Positions 1 through 8,478 of a stretch of 64,000 nt of DNA are shown here, piece by piece (positions within the stretch are counted from its first letter, which is position 1; the number at the start of each line of letters is the position of its first letter). The position numbers and the translations under genes were made by a program. Source of the stretch: Mycolicibacterium brumae (lineage in GTDB: Bacteria > Actinomycetota > Actinomycetes > Mycobacteriales > Mycobacteriaceae); contig NZ_CP104302.1 in the NCBI RefSeq assembly GCF_025215495.1, forward strand, positions 1,178,001 through 1,242,000, in the 5' to 3' direction. A model generated the notes under the pieces. That model worked only from the letters and a program-made list of their open reading frames with translations. It was not told the origin of the DNA and did no database searches.

Positions 1-275
1 GGGTGCTGTTCTGGATGTTCCTGGCGCAGCTGAACTTCGTGCTCGGCGCGATCAACCTGGTGCCGCTGCTGCCGTTCGACGGCGGGCATATCGCGGTGGC
101 CACCTACGAGAAGCTGCGCAATATGGTCCGCAAGGCCCGGGGGTTGCTGCCCGGCGGCCCGGTGGACTACATGAAACTGATGCCCGCGACGTATGTGGTG
201 CTGGCATTGGTGGTCGGATACATGCTGTTGACCGTGACCGCGGACCTGGTCAACCCGATCAGGCTCTTCCAGTAG
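1..275 (+). CDS. rip1: Site-2 intramembrane metalloprotease Rip1, C-terminal end (partial)
   Basis: The reading frame is open from the window edge and ends at 275, so only about the last 90 residues are present. They contain a hydrophobic helix followed by PFDGGH, the second zinc-ligand motif of M50 site-2 proteases, and a final membrane segment near the C-terminus. In mycobacteria the M50 protease directly upstream of ispG is Rip1 (Rv2869c), which cleaves anti-sigma factors within the membrane. The HExxH active-site helix and the PDZ domain lie outside the window. The stop is only 9 bases before ispG, so the two genes are probably cotranscribed. The identification rests on the motif plus the neighbour. 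Confidence 0.85.
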   Translation, partial: VLFWMFLAQLNFVLGAINLVPLLPFDGGHIAVATYEKLRNMVRKARGLLPGGPVDYMKLMPATYVVLALVVGYMLLTVTADLVNPIRLFQ

Positions 276-284
276 GGGCAGGCG

Positions 285-1457
285 ATGAACATCGGTCTAG
301 GGCTTCCGTCGGCGCCGCCGCCGGTGCTGGCCCCGCGGCGCAAGACCCGTCAGCTGATGGTCCGCGACGTCGGCGTCGGCAGCGACCACCCGATCTCGGT
401 GCAGTCGATGTGCACCACCAAGACCCACGACGTGAACTCCACGCTGCAGCAGATCGCCCAGCTGACCGCGTCGGGCTGCGACATCGTCCGGGTGGCCTGC
501 CCCCGGCAGGAGGACGCCGACGCGCTCGCCGAGATCGTGCGGCATTCGAACCTGCCGGTGATCGCCGACATCCACTTCCAGCCCAAGTACATCTTCGCCG
601 CGATCGACGCCGGCTGCGCGGCCGTGCGGGTCAACCCCGGCAATATCAAGGAGTTCGACGGCCGGGTCGCCGAGGTCGCCAAGGCCGCCGGGGCGGCGCA
701 CGTCCCCATCCGGATCGGCGTCAACGCCGGATCGCTGGACAAGCGGTTCCTGGAGAAGTACGGCAAGGCCACCCCGGAGGCGCTGGTCGAATCCGCGCTC
801 TGGGAGGCCTCGCTGTTCGAGGAGCACGGCTTCGGCGACATCAAGATCAGCGTCAAGCACAACGACCCGGTGGTGATGGTGGAGGCGTACCGGCAGTTGG
901 CCGCGGCCTGCGACTACCCGCTGCACCTCGGGGTCACCGAGGCCGGACCGGCCTTCCAGGGCACCATCAAATCCGCCGTCGCGTTCGGCGCGCTGCTGGC
1001 CGAGGGCATCGGCGACACCATCCGGGTGTCGCTGTCCGCGCCGCCGGTCGAAGAGGTCAAGGTCGGCAACCAGATCCTGGAATCGCTGAACCTGCGCCCG
1101 CGCGGCCTGGAGATCGTGTCCTGCCCGTCCTGCGGCCGCGCCCAGGTCGACGTGTACACGCTGGCCAACCAGGTGACCGCCGGGCTGGAGGGCCTGGAGG
1201 TGCCGCTGCGGGTGGCGGTGATGGGATGCGTGGTGAACGGCCCCGGCGAGGCCCGGGAAGCCGACCTCGGGGTGGCCTCCGGAAACGGCAAGGGCCAGAT
1301 TTTCGTCAAGGGCGAGGTCATCAAGACCGTGCCCGAGGCGCTGATCGTGGAGACGCTCATCGAGGAGGCGCTGCGGCTGGCCGAGGAGATGGGCCAGGCG
1401 GTCGACACCGGGGACGGCCCAAGCGCCAGCGGCACGCCGATCGTCACCGTAAGCTGA
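285..1457 (+). CDS. ispG: 4-hydroxy-3-methylbut-2-enyl diphosphate synthase IspG/GcpE
   Basis: 390 residues, the normal size for the bacterial enzyme. It carries out the penultimate step of the MEP isoprenoid pathway, reducing ME-cPP to HMBPP with a [4Fe-4S] cluster in the cytosol. The N-terminal TIM-barrel part carries the family signature around PISVQSM and VRVACP. The C-terminal part has the cluster ligands CPSCGR and, about 37 residues on, [11 protein letters not shown]. It follows rip1 by 9 bases, the usual mycobacterial order (Rv2869c-Rv2868c). Nothing about it is unusual. Confidence 0.97.
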   Translation: MNIGLGLPSAPPPVLAPRRKTRQLMVRDVGVGSDHPISVQSMCTTKTHDVNSTLQQIAQLTASGCDIVRVACPRQEDADALAEIVRHSNLPVIADIHFQPKYIFAAIDAGCAAVRVNPGNIKEFDGRVAEVAKAAGAAHVPIRIGVNAGSLDKRFLEKYGKATPEALVESALWEASLFEEHGFGDIKISVKHNDPVVMVEAYRQLAAACDYPLHLGVTEAGPAFQGTIKSAVAFGALLAEGIGDTIRVSLSAPPVEEVKVGNQILESLNLRPRGLEIVSCPSCGRAQVDVYTLANQVTAGLEGLEVPLRVAVMGCVVNGPGEAREADLGVASGNGKGQIFVKGEVIKTVPEALIVETLIEEALRLAEEMGQAVDTGDGPSASGTPIVTVS

Positions 1458-1506
1458 GGGGTGGCCTGCTGGGAGCTGGCCTAACGCCGTGGGGAAAGAA
1501 GTGCTG

Positions 1507-2361
1507 ATGTCGGCGCCACCGTTCCATCGTCTCGTCGACGAGCGACGGGTGTCGGTGGTGCGCGACGCGGCCGCGGTCGCGCGGGTGTTCGCCGCCGACC
1601 CGGTGGCCTGCTGCATGGTCGCCGCCCGGGTGGCCGACCACGGCATCAGCCCGGCCGCCATCGGCGGGGAGCTGTGGACCCGCCGGCGCGTCGAGGAGTC
1701 GCTGTGCTTCTCCGGGCCCAACCTCATCCCGCTGCGCGGCGCGATCACCGATCTGCACGCCTTCGCCGACAAGGCGTCCTCCGCTCCGCGGCGCTGTTCC
1801 TCGGTGGTCGGCCCGGTGGACCTGGTGCTGCCGATGTGGCAGCGGCTGGCGCAGGTGTGGGGCCCGGCCCGGGATGTTCGGGACAATCAGCCGCTGCTGG
1901 CGCTGTCCGGCGAGCCCGCGTGCGCCCCGGACCCGCTGGTGCGCCGGGTCCGGATCGAGGAGCTCGACGCCTACCTGGTCGCGGCGGTGGACATGTTCAT
2001 CGGCGAGGTCGGGGTGGACCCGCGGGCCGGCGACGGTGGCCGCGGTTATCGCCGCCGGGTCGCCGCGCTGATCGCCGCCGGCCGGGCCTGGGCGCGGTTC
2101 GAACGCGGCCAGGTGGTGTTCAAGGCCGAGGTGGGCGCGCAGTCGCCGACCGTCGGGCAGATCCAGGGCGTGTGGGTGCGCCCGGACCAGCGCGGCCACG
2201 GCCTGGGCAGCGCGGGCACGGCGACGCTGGCCGCGGCGATCGCCGCCGAGGGCCGGATTCCCAGCCTGTACGTCAACGATTTCAACACCGTGGCCCGCGC
2301 CGTCTACGACCGCGTCGGCTTCACCCAGGTCGGGGAGTTCGCCACCGTCCTGCTGGACTGA
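1507..2361 (+). CDS. GNAT-family acetyltransferase (Rv2867c-like)
   Basis: About 284 residues. I prefer the ATG at 1507 because GGGGAAAG lies at a suitable distance upstream; a GTG at 1489 is an in-frame alternative. The C-terminal half is a GNAT fold: VWVRPDQRGHGLGSAGT is the acetyl-CoA pyrophosphate-binding loop, followed by the late-strand region LYVNDFNTVARAVYDRVGF. The N-terminal half is a second, degenerate domain typical of this mycobacterial family (DUF4081). It is the usual third gene after rip1 and ispG. The substrate is unknown. Confidence 0.85.
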   Translation: MSAPPFHRLVDERRVSVVRDAAAVARVFAADPVACCMVAARVADHGISPAAIGGELWTRRRVEESLCFSGPNLIPLRGAITDLHAFADKASSAPRRCSSVVGPVDLVLPMWQRLAQVWGPARDVRDNQPLLALSGEPACAPDPLVRRVRIEELDAYLVAAVDMFIGEVGVDPRAGDGGRGYRRRVAALIAAGRAWARFERGQVVFKAEVGAQSPTVGQIQGVWVRPDQRGHGLGSAGTATLAAAIAAEGRIPSLYVNDFNTVARAVYDRVGFTQVGEFATVLLD

Positions 2362-2365
2362 GCGG

Positions 2366-3355
2366 CTAGCCGAGCTCGATGGCCTCCAGCCGCGCGTAAC
2401 TGGCCTCCATGCCGTCGACCATTCCGGTCGCCAGGATCTGCTCGCGCAGCTCGGCGTCGGGGTAGCTGATCAACAGCGTCAGCAGTGTCCCGCCGGCGAC
2501 CGGGGTGAAGGTCAGCTCGTTGACGGTTTGCCAGCTGTTCGCGGCGTCCGGGTCCTCGGCGGTCGTCATCGCCTCGGTGGTCACCTCCCGCCACGGCCGT
2601 TCGGCGGCCAGCAACTCGCCGGTGAAACCGAACCCGGCGCCGCCGTCGACCGGGTCCCAGTGCCAGCGGTACCGCGCGCCGACCTCGGCGGCCGGTTCGC
2701 AGACCGTCAACGCCCAGCCGTCCGGGCCGATCATCCAGCGCTTCATCAGCTCCGGATCGTGGTGGGCGTGCCATAGCTGTTCCGGCGTCGCGGCGATGAC
2801 CCGGCTGACCCGGGCCTGGGTGTCGCCGACCCGCTGCAGCTGGGTGCGCTGGTCGGCGGCGAAGCTGCTCAGGTCCGCGACAATGGCGTCGATCTGGCCC
2901 ATCGCGGCGCGCATGCCCTCTTCCATACCCATTTCCTTGAGCTGCTCGAGGTCGGCCAGCGAACCGAACGTCGTGGTGGTCACCAGCCGGGCGCCGTCGG
3001 GGGTCTCGCTGAATTCGAAAATCATCCGGGTGGTGGGCATCTCGGTGTTCGGGGTCCCGTCGGCGTCGGCGAAGCCGTCGCGCACCTCGAAGGAGCGCGG
3101 CGCGTCGACGGCGACCCATTCCCAGTAGCCGGGGTAGGCGGCGCCGTCCGGCCCGACCATCCGGTAGTGGGTGCGGCCGCCCGGGTAGCCGTCGTGCCGC
3201 AGGAAGGTGGCGGGATACTCCGGCGGACCCCAGAATCGCTCTATCTGGCGCGGGTCCAGGTAGGCGTCCCAGAGCCGCTGGACGCCGACGGGGAAGTCGG
3301 CGATCACGGTGAGGGTGAGCGCGTCGGTGTCGGTGACGACCTCGGTGATGGGCAT
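2366..3355 (-). CDS. Tandem SRPBCC (AHSA1/START-like) domain protein
   Basis: 329 residues with two consecutive AHSA1-type SRPBCC domains, roughly residues 15-150 and 165-325. Each starts with a helix of the type VQRLWDAYLDPRQIERFWGP (first) and TPEQLWHAHHDPELMKRWM (second) and has the characteristic later stretch on F-rich strands. The fold binds hydrophobic ligands, but the ligand cannot be predicted here. The gene lies 30 bases downstream of an ArsR-type regulator on the same strand. ArsR plus AHSA1 pairs are a common actinobacterial two-gene unit in which the regulator controls both genes. There is no signal peptide or membrane segment, so it is cytosolic. Confidence 0.85.
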   Translation of the reverse strand: MPITEVVTDTDALTLTVIADFPVGVQRLWDAYLDPRQIERFWGPPEYPATFLRHDGYPGGRTHYRMVGPDGAAYPGYWEWVAVDAPRSFEVRDGFADADGTPNTEMPTTRMIFEFSETPDGARLVTTTTFGSLADLEQLKEMGMEEGMRAAMGQIDAIVADLSSFAADQRTQLQRVGDTQARVSRVIAATPEQLWHAHHDPELMKRWMIGPDGWALTVCEPAAEVGARYRWHWDPVDGGAGFGFTGELLAAERPWREVTTEAMTTAEDPDAANSWQTVNELTFTPVAGGTLLTLLISYPDAELREQILATGMVDGMEASYARLEAIELG

Positions 3356-3385
3356 GGCGGGTGTCCTTTCTCGGGGTTGGGGGAT

Positions 3386-3724
3386 TCAGTCCGGTGGTTC
3401 GGCGAGCAGTGCGTCGAGCCGCTCGATGCGGCCCCGCCACAGTTGCTCAAAATGGCCGAGCAGCTGCTGCGCGCGGCGGATCGCCTCGGGGTTGCCCTGC
3501 ACGATGCGCTCCCGTCCGCGCGGGATCTTGATGACCAGGTCGGCCGCCTCGAGCACCGCGACGTGCTTCTGCACGGCGGCGAAGCTCATGTCGTAATCGC
3601 GAGCCAGTTCGGAGACCGATGCCTCGGCCACCAGCGTGCGGCGGACGATGTCGCGTCGGGTCGCGTCGGCCAGTGCCCGGAAGATCCGGTCCACCTGCTC
3701 GTCGGAAAGCTCATCTACAACCAT
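3386..3724 (-). CDS. ArsR-family winged-helix transcriptional regulator
   Basis: 112 residues starting with MVVDELSDEQVDRIFRALAD. The ATG at 3724 is chosen because the open frame further upstream is unlike any ArsR protein, whereas this start gives the standard family length. The winged helix-turn-helix is clear: ADATRRDIVRRTL, SVSELARDYDMSFAAVQKHV and VLEAADLV. There is no CxC metal-binding motif, so it is a non-metal ArsR of the type paired with SRPBCC proteins. It is the first gene of a two-gene unit with the downstream AHSA1 gene. A perfect palindrome overlaps its start codon, which suggests autoregulation. Confidence 0.88.
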   Translation of the reverse strand: MVVDELSDEQVDRIFRALADATRRDIVRRTLVAEASVSELARDYDMSFAAVQKHVAVLEAADLVIKIPRGRERIVQGNPEAIRRAQQLLGHFEQLWRGRIERLDALLAEPPD

Positions 3725-3732
3725 TTGGTTGT
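3717..3732. promoter_or_regulatory. Candidate ArsR operator (perfect inverted repeat)
   Basis: The sequence ACAACCATTTGGTTGT is a perfect 7-bp inverted repeat with a 2-bp centre. It covers the start codon of the ArsR gene (3722-3724). Palindromes in this position are typical autorepressor sites for this family. Binding is inferred, not shown. Confidence 0.55.
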
Positions 3733-3890
3733 ACGTTACGCCGATGCGGCGTGGTGTCAAGGGGTGTGCGGCGCGGTGGCCGGGCACCCGTCGTTTTGCG
3801 TGTCCGGCGACCGCGTGTGAGTAACGCCAGGCCGGGATGCCTGGCCGCGAGTAACCACAGGGCGAAAATCCGCCCGAAAATCGCCCCACC

Positions 3891-4025
3891 GTCACTGGCG
3901 TCGTTCCGGCCCGGCCTGTGGTCACTGGCGTCGCTCGTGGACGCTTGCGGTCCGGCCTGTGGTCACCGGCGGCGCCCGTGGACCCTTCCGGCCCGGCCTG
4001 AGGTCACTGGCGTCGCCCGAGGTGG
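3891..4025. repeat. Degenerate tandem repeat, unit about 41 bp
   Basis: GTCACTGGCGTCG recurs at 3891, 3921 and 4003, with the variant GTCACCGGCGGCG at 3962. The last three copies are spaced 41 bases apart and are separated by a similar stretch containing CCGGCCTG. The array fills the intergenic stretch between the arsR start (3724) and the penicillin-binding lipoprotein gene (4103). The remainder of that roughly 380-base gap shows no gene I can support. Confidence 0.6.
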
Positions 4026-4102
4026 CGGTCACGGGCTGATTGCGGACCCATCTCGGTGTGGCGTCGGGCGGATCGCCCGCCCCACAACTAACATTCGTCA
4101 CA

Positions 4103-5923
4103 ATGGCAACGAAAGCATCATCCGTAACACGGGCCGGCGGGCTGCTCCTGGCCGTCGTGCTCACCGCGACGATGGCGCTGGCCGGCTGCACCCCCCGGCC
4201 CGACGGGCCCGAACCGGCCGCCAAGGCGTTCTTCGACGCGCTGTCCACCGGTGACACCACCACCGCCGCGGACCTCACCGACCGGCCCGACATCGCCCTG
4301 GAGGCGCTCAACGCGTCCTGGACCGGGCTGCAGGCCGACCGCCTGGAGGTCGCCACCACCGGCTCGCGCTTCACCGAGGACACCGGCTCGGTGAACTACA
4401 CCTACACCTGGCATCTGCCCAAGAACCGCACCTGGACCTACGACGGACAGCTGAACATGGTCCGTGACGAAGCCGGTTGGCAGGTCCGCTGGTCAGGCAC
4501 CGGACTGCACCCGAAGCTGGGGGAGAATCAGAGCCTGCAACTGCGCGCCGACGCGCCCCGACGCGCCTCGGTCAACGAGCTCGGCGGCAGCGATGTGCTG
4601 GTGCCCGGCTACCGGTACAGCTACCAGTTCGACGCCCGCCAGGCCGGCCTGGAACTGATGCCCAGCGCGCAGACCGCTGTCGACGTGCTGCGCCCCTTCG
4701 GCGGGCCGCCGGACGCCGCGCTGCTGGCCGAGCAGTCCAGCGCCTCGGACAAGCCGATGCTGCTGGCCACGCTGTCCCAGGACGACGTCGACAAGGTGGC
4801 CCCGGCGCTGGAGAACCGGCCCGGGATCATCAAGATCGCCATCCCGGAGTTGCTGGCGACCGACCCCGGTTTCGCCCCGGCGCTGATCAGCGAGGTCCGC
4901 AAGGCCGTCGTCGACGATCTCGACGGCGCGCCCGGCTGGCGCGTCGTCAGCGTCAACCAGTACGGCACCGACACCGATGTGCTGCACGAAGTCGCGCCAG
5001 CCCCGGCGCCGTCGGTGTCCATCACGCTGGACCGCGCCGTGCAGGACGCCGCCCAGAACGCCGTCAACGGCCAGGGCCTCAAGGCCATGATGGTGGTGAT
5101 CCGGCCGTCGACCGGCGACGTTCTCGCGGTCGCCCAGAACGCGGCCGCCGACGTCGACGGGCCGACGGCCACCATGGGCCTGTACCCGCCCGGGTCGACG
5201 TTCAAGATCATCACCGCGGGCGCGGCGATGGACAACCAATTGGCCAGCCCCGACACCATGCTGGGCTGCCCCGCCGAAATCGAGATCGGCCACCGCCGGG
5301 TGCCCAACTACAACAAGTTCGACCTCGGCGTGGTGCCGATGAGCCGCGCGTTCGCCGACTCCTGCAACACCACGTTCGCCGAGCTGGCCTCCAAGATGAC
5401 CCCGCGGGCGCTGAACCAGACCGCCGCCCGTTTCGGCCTCGGAGTGGATTACCAGATCGAGGGCCTGCCGACGGTCTCCGGATCGGTGCCGCCGACGGTC
5501 GATCTGGCCGAGATGGTCGAGGACGGCTTCGGCCAGGGCAAGGTGCTGGCCAGCCCGTTCGGCATGGCGCTGGCCGCGGCGACGGTGGCCGCCGGCCAGA
5601 CCCCGGTGCCGCGGCTGATCATCGGCCACGACACCGTCGTCGACGGCCAGGCCTCTCCGGTCAGCCCGCAGATGCTCGACGGTCTGCGGTCGATGATGCG
5701 GATGGTGGTCACCGACGGCACCGCCAAGGACCTGCGCGACGCCGGCGATGTCCGCGGCAAGACCGGTGAGGCGGAGTTCGACGGCGGCTCACACGCCTGG
5801 TTCGCCGGCTACCGCGGCGATATGGCCTTCGCGTCACTGATCGTCGGCGGCGGAAGTTCGGAGTACGCGGTCCGGATGACCCGGCAGATGCTCGACAGCC
5901 TGCCCGGGGACTATCTCGCCTGA
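4103..5923 (+). CDS. Penicillin-binding lipoprotein (D,D-transpeptidase, Rv2864c / PBP-lipo type)
   Basis: 606 residues from the ATG at 4103. This start places a lipoprotein signal peptide at the N-terminus ending in the lipobox LAGC, so the protein should be lipid-anchored on the outer face of the membrane. The order is an NTF2-like MecA-type domain (about residues 35-140), a PBP dimerisation domain, and the transpeptidase domain. The three catalytic motifs are visible: STFK in PPGSTFKIITAG, SCN in ADSCNTTFAEL and KTG in KTGEAEF. It crosslinks peptidoglycan as a class B-type PBP. It corresponds to Rv2864c by content and position. The M. tuberculosis neighbours between this gene and the Rv2867c homologue are replaced here by the ArsR/SRPBCC pair. 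Confidence 0.93.
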   Translation: MATKASSVTRAGGLLLAVVLTATMALAGCTPRPDGPEPAAKAFFDALSTGDTTTAADLTDRPDIALEALNASWTGLQADRLEVATTGSRFTEDTGSVNYTYTWHLPKNRTWTYDGQLNMVRDEAGWQVRWSGTGLHPKLGENQSLQLRADAPRRASVNELGGSDVLVPGYRYSYQFDARQAGLELMPSAQTAVDVLRPFGGPPDAALLAEQSSASDKPMLLATLSQDDVDKVAPALENRPGIIKIAIPELLATDPGFAPALISEVRKAVVDDLDGAPGWRVVSVNQYGTDTDVLHEVAPAPAPSVSITLDRAVQDAAQNAVNGQGLKAMMVVIRPSTGDVLAVAQNAAADVDGPTATMGLYPPGSTFKIITAGAAMDNQLASPDTMLGCPAEIEIGHRRVPNYNKFDLGVVPMSRAFADSCNTTFAELASKMTPRALNQTAARFGLGVDYQIEGLPTVSGSVPPTVDLAEMVEDGFGQGKVLASPFGMALAAATVAAGQTPVPRLIIGHDTVVDGQASPVSPQMLDGLRSMMRMVVTDGTAKDLRDAGDVRGKTGEAEFDGGSHAWFAGYRGDMAFASLIVGGGSSEYAVRMTRQMLDSLPGDYLA

Positions 5924-5988
5924 GTCACCAACCTCACATCGCCGCTGGTCAACGACCCCACGGTGGGCAAATGCGCCGGGCCCGCCGC

Positions 5989-6015
5989 GCAAAGCCTCCG
6001 TACCTCCGGCTTTGC
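5989..6015 (+). terminator. Hairpin after the PBP gene, possible terminator
   Basis: GCAAAGCC at 5989 pairs with GGCTTTGC ending at 6015, an 8-bp stem with an 11-base loop. No T-tract follows, as is common for mycobacterial hairpin terminators. It lies between the PBP stop (5923) and the next start (6042). Confidence 0.4.
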
Positions 6016-6041
6016 TTGCGACCCGGCTAGGCTTACGGGCG

Positions 6042-6638
6042 ATGACTTTCCCCGATGAACCTGACCGGATGCGGGTTTCCGACGCGGACCGCAACGGAAC
6101 CCTGCGCCGGCTGCACAACGCCGTCGCGCTCGGGCTGATCGACATCGACGAGTTCGAGCAGCGTTCGGTTCAGGTCGCCACCGCCCGACTGCGTCCCGAA
6201 CTGGACCTGCTGGTCGGCGACCTGCCGGGGCCCGGCGCGGTCGTCACCTCGGCCACCGACCGGCTGGAACTGCGCGGCGTGCTCGGATCGCTGCACCGCG
6301 AGGGGGAGTGGTCGGTGCCCACCAGCCTGGCGCTGTACCGCCGGATGGGCTCGGTCAGCCTGGACCTCACCCACGCCCGGTTCGCCGGGCCGATCGCGGT
6401 GATCGACCTCGACATGAAGTTCGGTTCGCTGGACCTGCGGCTGCCCGAGGCGGCCAGCGCGTCGCTCGACGACGTCGAGGTGATCGTCGGCAGCGCCCGC
6501 GACCACCGGCCCAATCCGCCCGCCGACGGTCGGCCGCACGTCATTCTCAGCGGCAAGGTGGTCTGCGGATCCGTTGACATCTGGGGCCCGCAGCGCACCT
6601 GGCGCGACCGGATCAAGCTGCGCCGCGGGCGCGGTTGA
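6042..6638 (+). CDS. DUF1707 (SHOCT-like) domain protein
   Basis: About 198 residues from the ATG at 6042; an in-frame codon 30 bases upstream is less likely because DUF1707 proteins begin just before the RVSDADR motif. The N-terminal domain (about residues 6-60) has the DUF1707 signature RVSDADRNGTLRRLHNAVA with GLIDIDEFEQR. The C-terminal part is a beta-rich domain with repeated short strands (LDLTHARFAGPIAVIDLD), like the cell-wall-active LiaF-type regions often attached to DUF1707. There is no membrane helix. The function is unknown. The family is common in actinobacteria. Confidence 0.8.
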   Translation: MTFPDEPDRMRVSDADRNGTLRRLHNAVALGLIDIDEFEQRSVQVATARLRPELDLLVGDLPGPGAVVTSATDRLELRGVLGSLHREGEWSVPTSLALYRRMGSVSLDLTHARFAGPIAVIDLDMKFGSLDLRLPEAASASLDDVEVIVGSARDHRPNPPADGRPHVILSGKVVCGSVDIWGPQRTWRDRIKLRRGRG

Positions 6639-6648
6639 CCACTCTCGT

Positions 6649-7560
6649 TCAGCCGGTGTGCCCGGCCATCGATCGATAGCCCTCCCACACGCTCGGATGG
6701 CTCGGGGCCCAGTTCGCCGCGGCCCGGAACCGCGCGTTGCTGACCCGCAGGGATCTCGTCAGCGATGTGACGCGGTCCCCGACAAGCGCCGCCAGCCGGC
6801 CCGGTCCGGTGACCCATGGTCGGACGCCCACCGCAGCCGCCATCGCCGCGCAGTTCTCCTTCTTGGTGACCGGCTGGTCGTCCACGACGTTGTAGACGTC
6901 CGGATCGCAGCGCAGGGCCGCGACGACGGCGCCCGCGGCGTCGGCCAGGTGGATCGAGGACATGTACCCGTCGGGCCGGCCCGGACGGAACCCGATGTGG
7001 CGGCGCGCCATCGCCATCAGCTGCTCGCTGTGCGCGGCCCCCGGTCCGTAGAACAACCCGAACCGCAAGGTCACGGCCTCGCCCCCGGACTCCGCGAACC
7101 GACGTGCGCTGGCCTCGGCCGCGTGGTTCCCGGCGGAGATCCGGTAGTGCTCGACCGGCCAGTTCTCATCGATCCACCCGGCGCCGCCATCGTGATAGAG
7201 CATCGCCACCGACTCCTGGACCACGCGTCCCACGCCCGCCGCGAGCGCGGCGTCGACCACGGCCGCCGAACCCTCGGTGCGGATCCGCTCGCAGTCCGCC
7301 CACGCCGAGTACAGCATGAAGCGCTCCGTCGGCGGCAGCGACGACGCCATGTTGACCACCGCGTCATGGCCGGCGAAGGCGGCGGTCAACGCGTCGCGGT
7401 CGAACAACGACACCAGAGCCGGCGTCGCTCCCTGCCCGCGCAGCAGCTGCGCTTTGTCCTCGGTGCGGGCCATGGCGGTGACTTCGTGGCCGGCGGCCAC
7501 CAATGCGGGCACCGCGTGGCCGCCGATCGCTCCGGTGCCGCCGGTGACGAATACCCGCAT
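6649..7560 (-). CDS. NAD(P)-dependent epimerase/dehydratase (atypical SDR)
   Basis: 303 residues. It begins with the Rossmann dinucleotide motif GGTGAIGG in MRVFVTGGTGAIGGHAVPALV, typical of extended or atypical short-chain dehydrogenases of the NmrA/epimerase group. ALTAAFAGHDAVVNMAS matches the NNAG-like strand 4 region. The canonical YxxxK is replaced by a weaker EHYRISAGNHAAE region, so the catalytic class is uncertain. It is convergent with the DUF1707 gene and divergent from mapB, sharing a 57-base promoter region with the latter. The substrate is unknown. Confidence 0.8.
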   Translation of the reverse strand: MRVFVTGGTGAIGGHAVPALVAAGHEVTAMARTEDKAQLLRGQGATPALVSLFDRDALTAAFAGHDAVVNMASSLPPTERFMLYSAWADCERIRTEGSAAVVDAALAAGVGRVVQESVAMLYHDGGAGWIDENWPVEHYRISAGNHAAEASARRFAESGGEAVTLRFGLFYGPGAAHSEQLMAMARRHIGFRPGRPDGYMSSIHLADAAGAVVAALRCDPDVYNVVDDQPVTKKENCAAMAAAVGVRPWVTGPGRLAALVGDRVTSLTRSLRVSNARFRAAANWAPSHPSVWEGYRSMAGHTG

Positions 7561-7617
7561 GGCGTCAACCCTAAGTCGATTGGACGCGGCCCGTGACGAC
7601 GCGGTTAACCTTTAGCC

Positions 7618-8478
7618 ATGTCTGTGCGCGCCCCGCTTCGCCCCGGCCGGCTGTCCCCGACGCTGCCGGTGCCCAAGTCGATCGACCGTCCCGAGTACGC
7701 CTGGCGGGACAGCGTCAACGAGGGCAGCGAACCCTGGGTGCAGACGCCCGAGGTGATCGAGAAGATGCGGGTGGCCGGGCGGATCGCCGCGGGCGCGCTC
7801 GCCGAGGCCGGCAAGGCCGTCGCCCCCGGGGTCACCACCGACGCGCTGGACCGCATCGCGCACGAGTACATGATCGACCACGGCGCCTACCCGTCGACGC
7901 TGGGCTACAAGGGTTTCCCGAAGTCCTGCTGCACCTCGCTCAACGAGATCATCTGCCACGGCATCCCGGATTCGACGGTCATCGCCGACGGCGACATCGT
8001 CAATATCGACGTCACCGCCTACATCGACGGGGTGCACGGCGACACCAACGCCACCTTCTGCGCCGGGGACGTCAGCGAGGAGCACCGGCTGCTGGTTGAG
8101 CGCACCCACGAGGCCACCATGCGCGCCATCAAGGCGGTCAAACCCGGCCGCGCGCTGTCGGTGATCGGCCGGGTCATCGAGTCCTACGCGCACCGATTCG
8201 GCTACCACGTCGTCCGTGATTTCACCGGCCACGGCATCGGCACCACCTTCCACAACGGACTGGTGGTGCTGCACTACGACAAACCCGAGGTCGACACCAT
8301 CATCGAGCCCGGCATGACGTTCACCATCGAGCCGATGATCAACCTCGGCTCGCTGGACTACGAGATCTGGGACGACGACTGGACCGTCGCCACCGTCGAC
8401 GGCAAATGGACCGCGCAGTTCGAGCACACGCTGGTGGTGACCGACGACGGTGCGGAGATCCTGACGCTGGCGCCTTGA
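7618..8478 (+). CDS. mapB: Type I methionine aminopeptidase MapB
   Basis: 286 residues with the roughly 40-residue N-terminal extension seen in mycobacterial MapB (Rv2861c). The five metal ligands of the pita-bread fold are visible: D in [11 protein letters not shown] in [10 protein letters not shown] in [12 protein letters not shown] in FTIEPM and E in AQFEHTLVV. It removes the initiator methionine from nascent proteins. The stop codon overlaps the TTG start of cobQ (TTGA), so the two genes are translationally coupled. Confidence 0.96.
   Translation: MSVRAPLRPGRLSPTLPVPKSIDRPEYAWRDSVNEGSEPWVQTPEVIEKMRVAGRIAAGALAEAGKAVAPGVTTDALDRIAHEYMIDHGAYPSTLGYKGFPKSCCTSLNEIICHGIPDSTVIADGDIVNIDVTAYIDGVHGDTNATFCAGDVSEEHRLLVERTHEATMRAIKAVKPGRALSVIGRVIESYAHRFGYHVVRDFTGHGIGTTFHNGLVVLHYDKPEVDTIIEPGMTFTIEPMINLGSLDYEIWDDDWTVATVDGKWTAQFEHTLVVTDDGAEILTLAP

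Noticed and set aside
297..1886. 529-codon open frame on the minus strand opposite ispG
   Set aside because: Shadow of a high-GC gene: Arg/Gly/His-rich composition without domain, and the opposite strand encodes a clear IspG. Similar long antisense frames opposite cobQ, mqo, efpA, the esterase and pyc were left out for the same reason.
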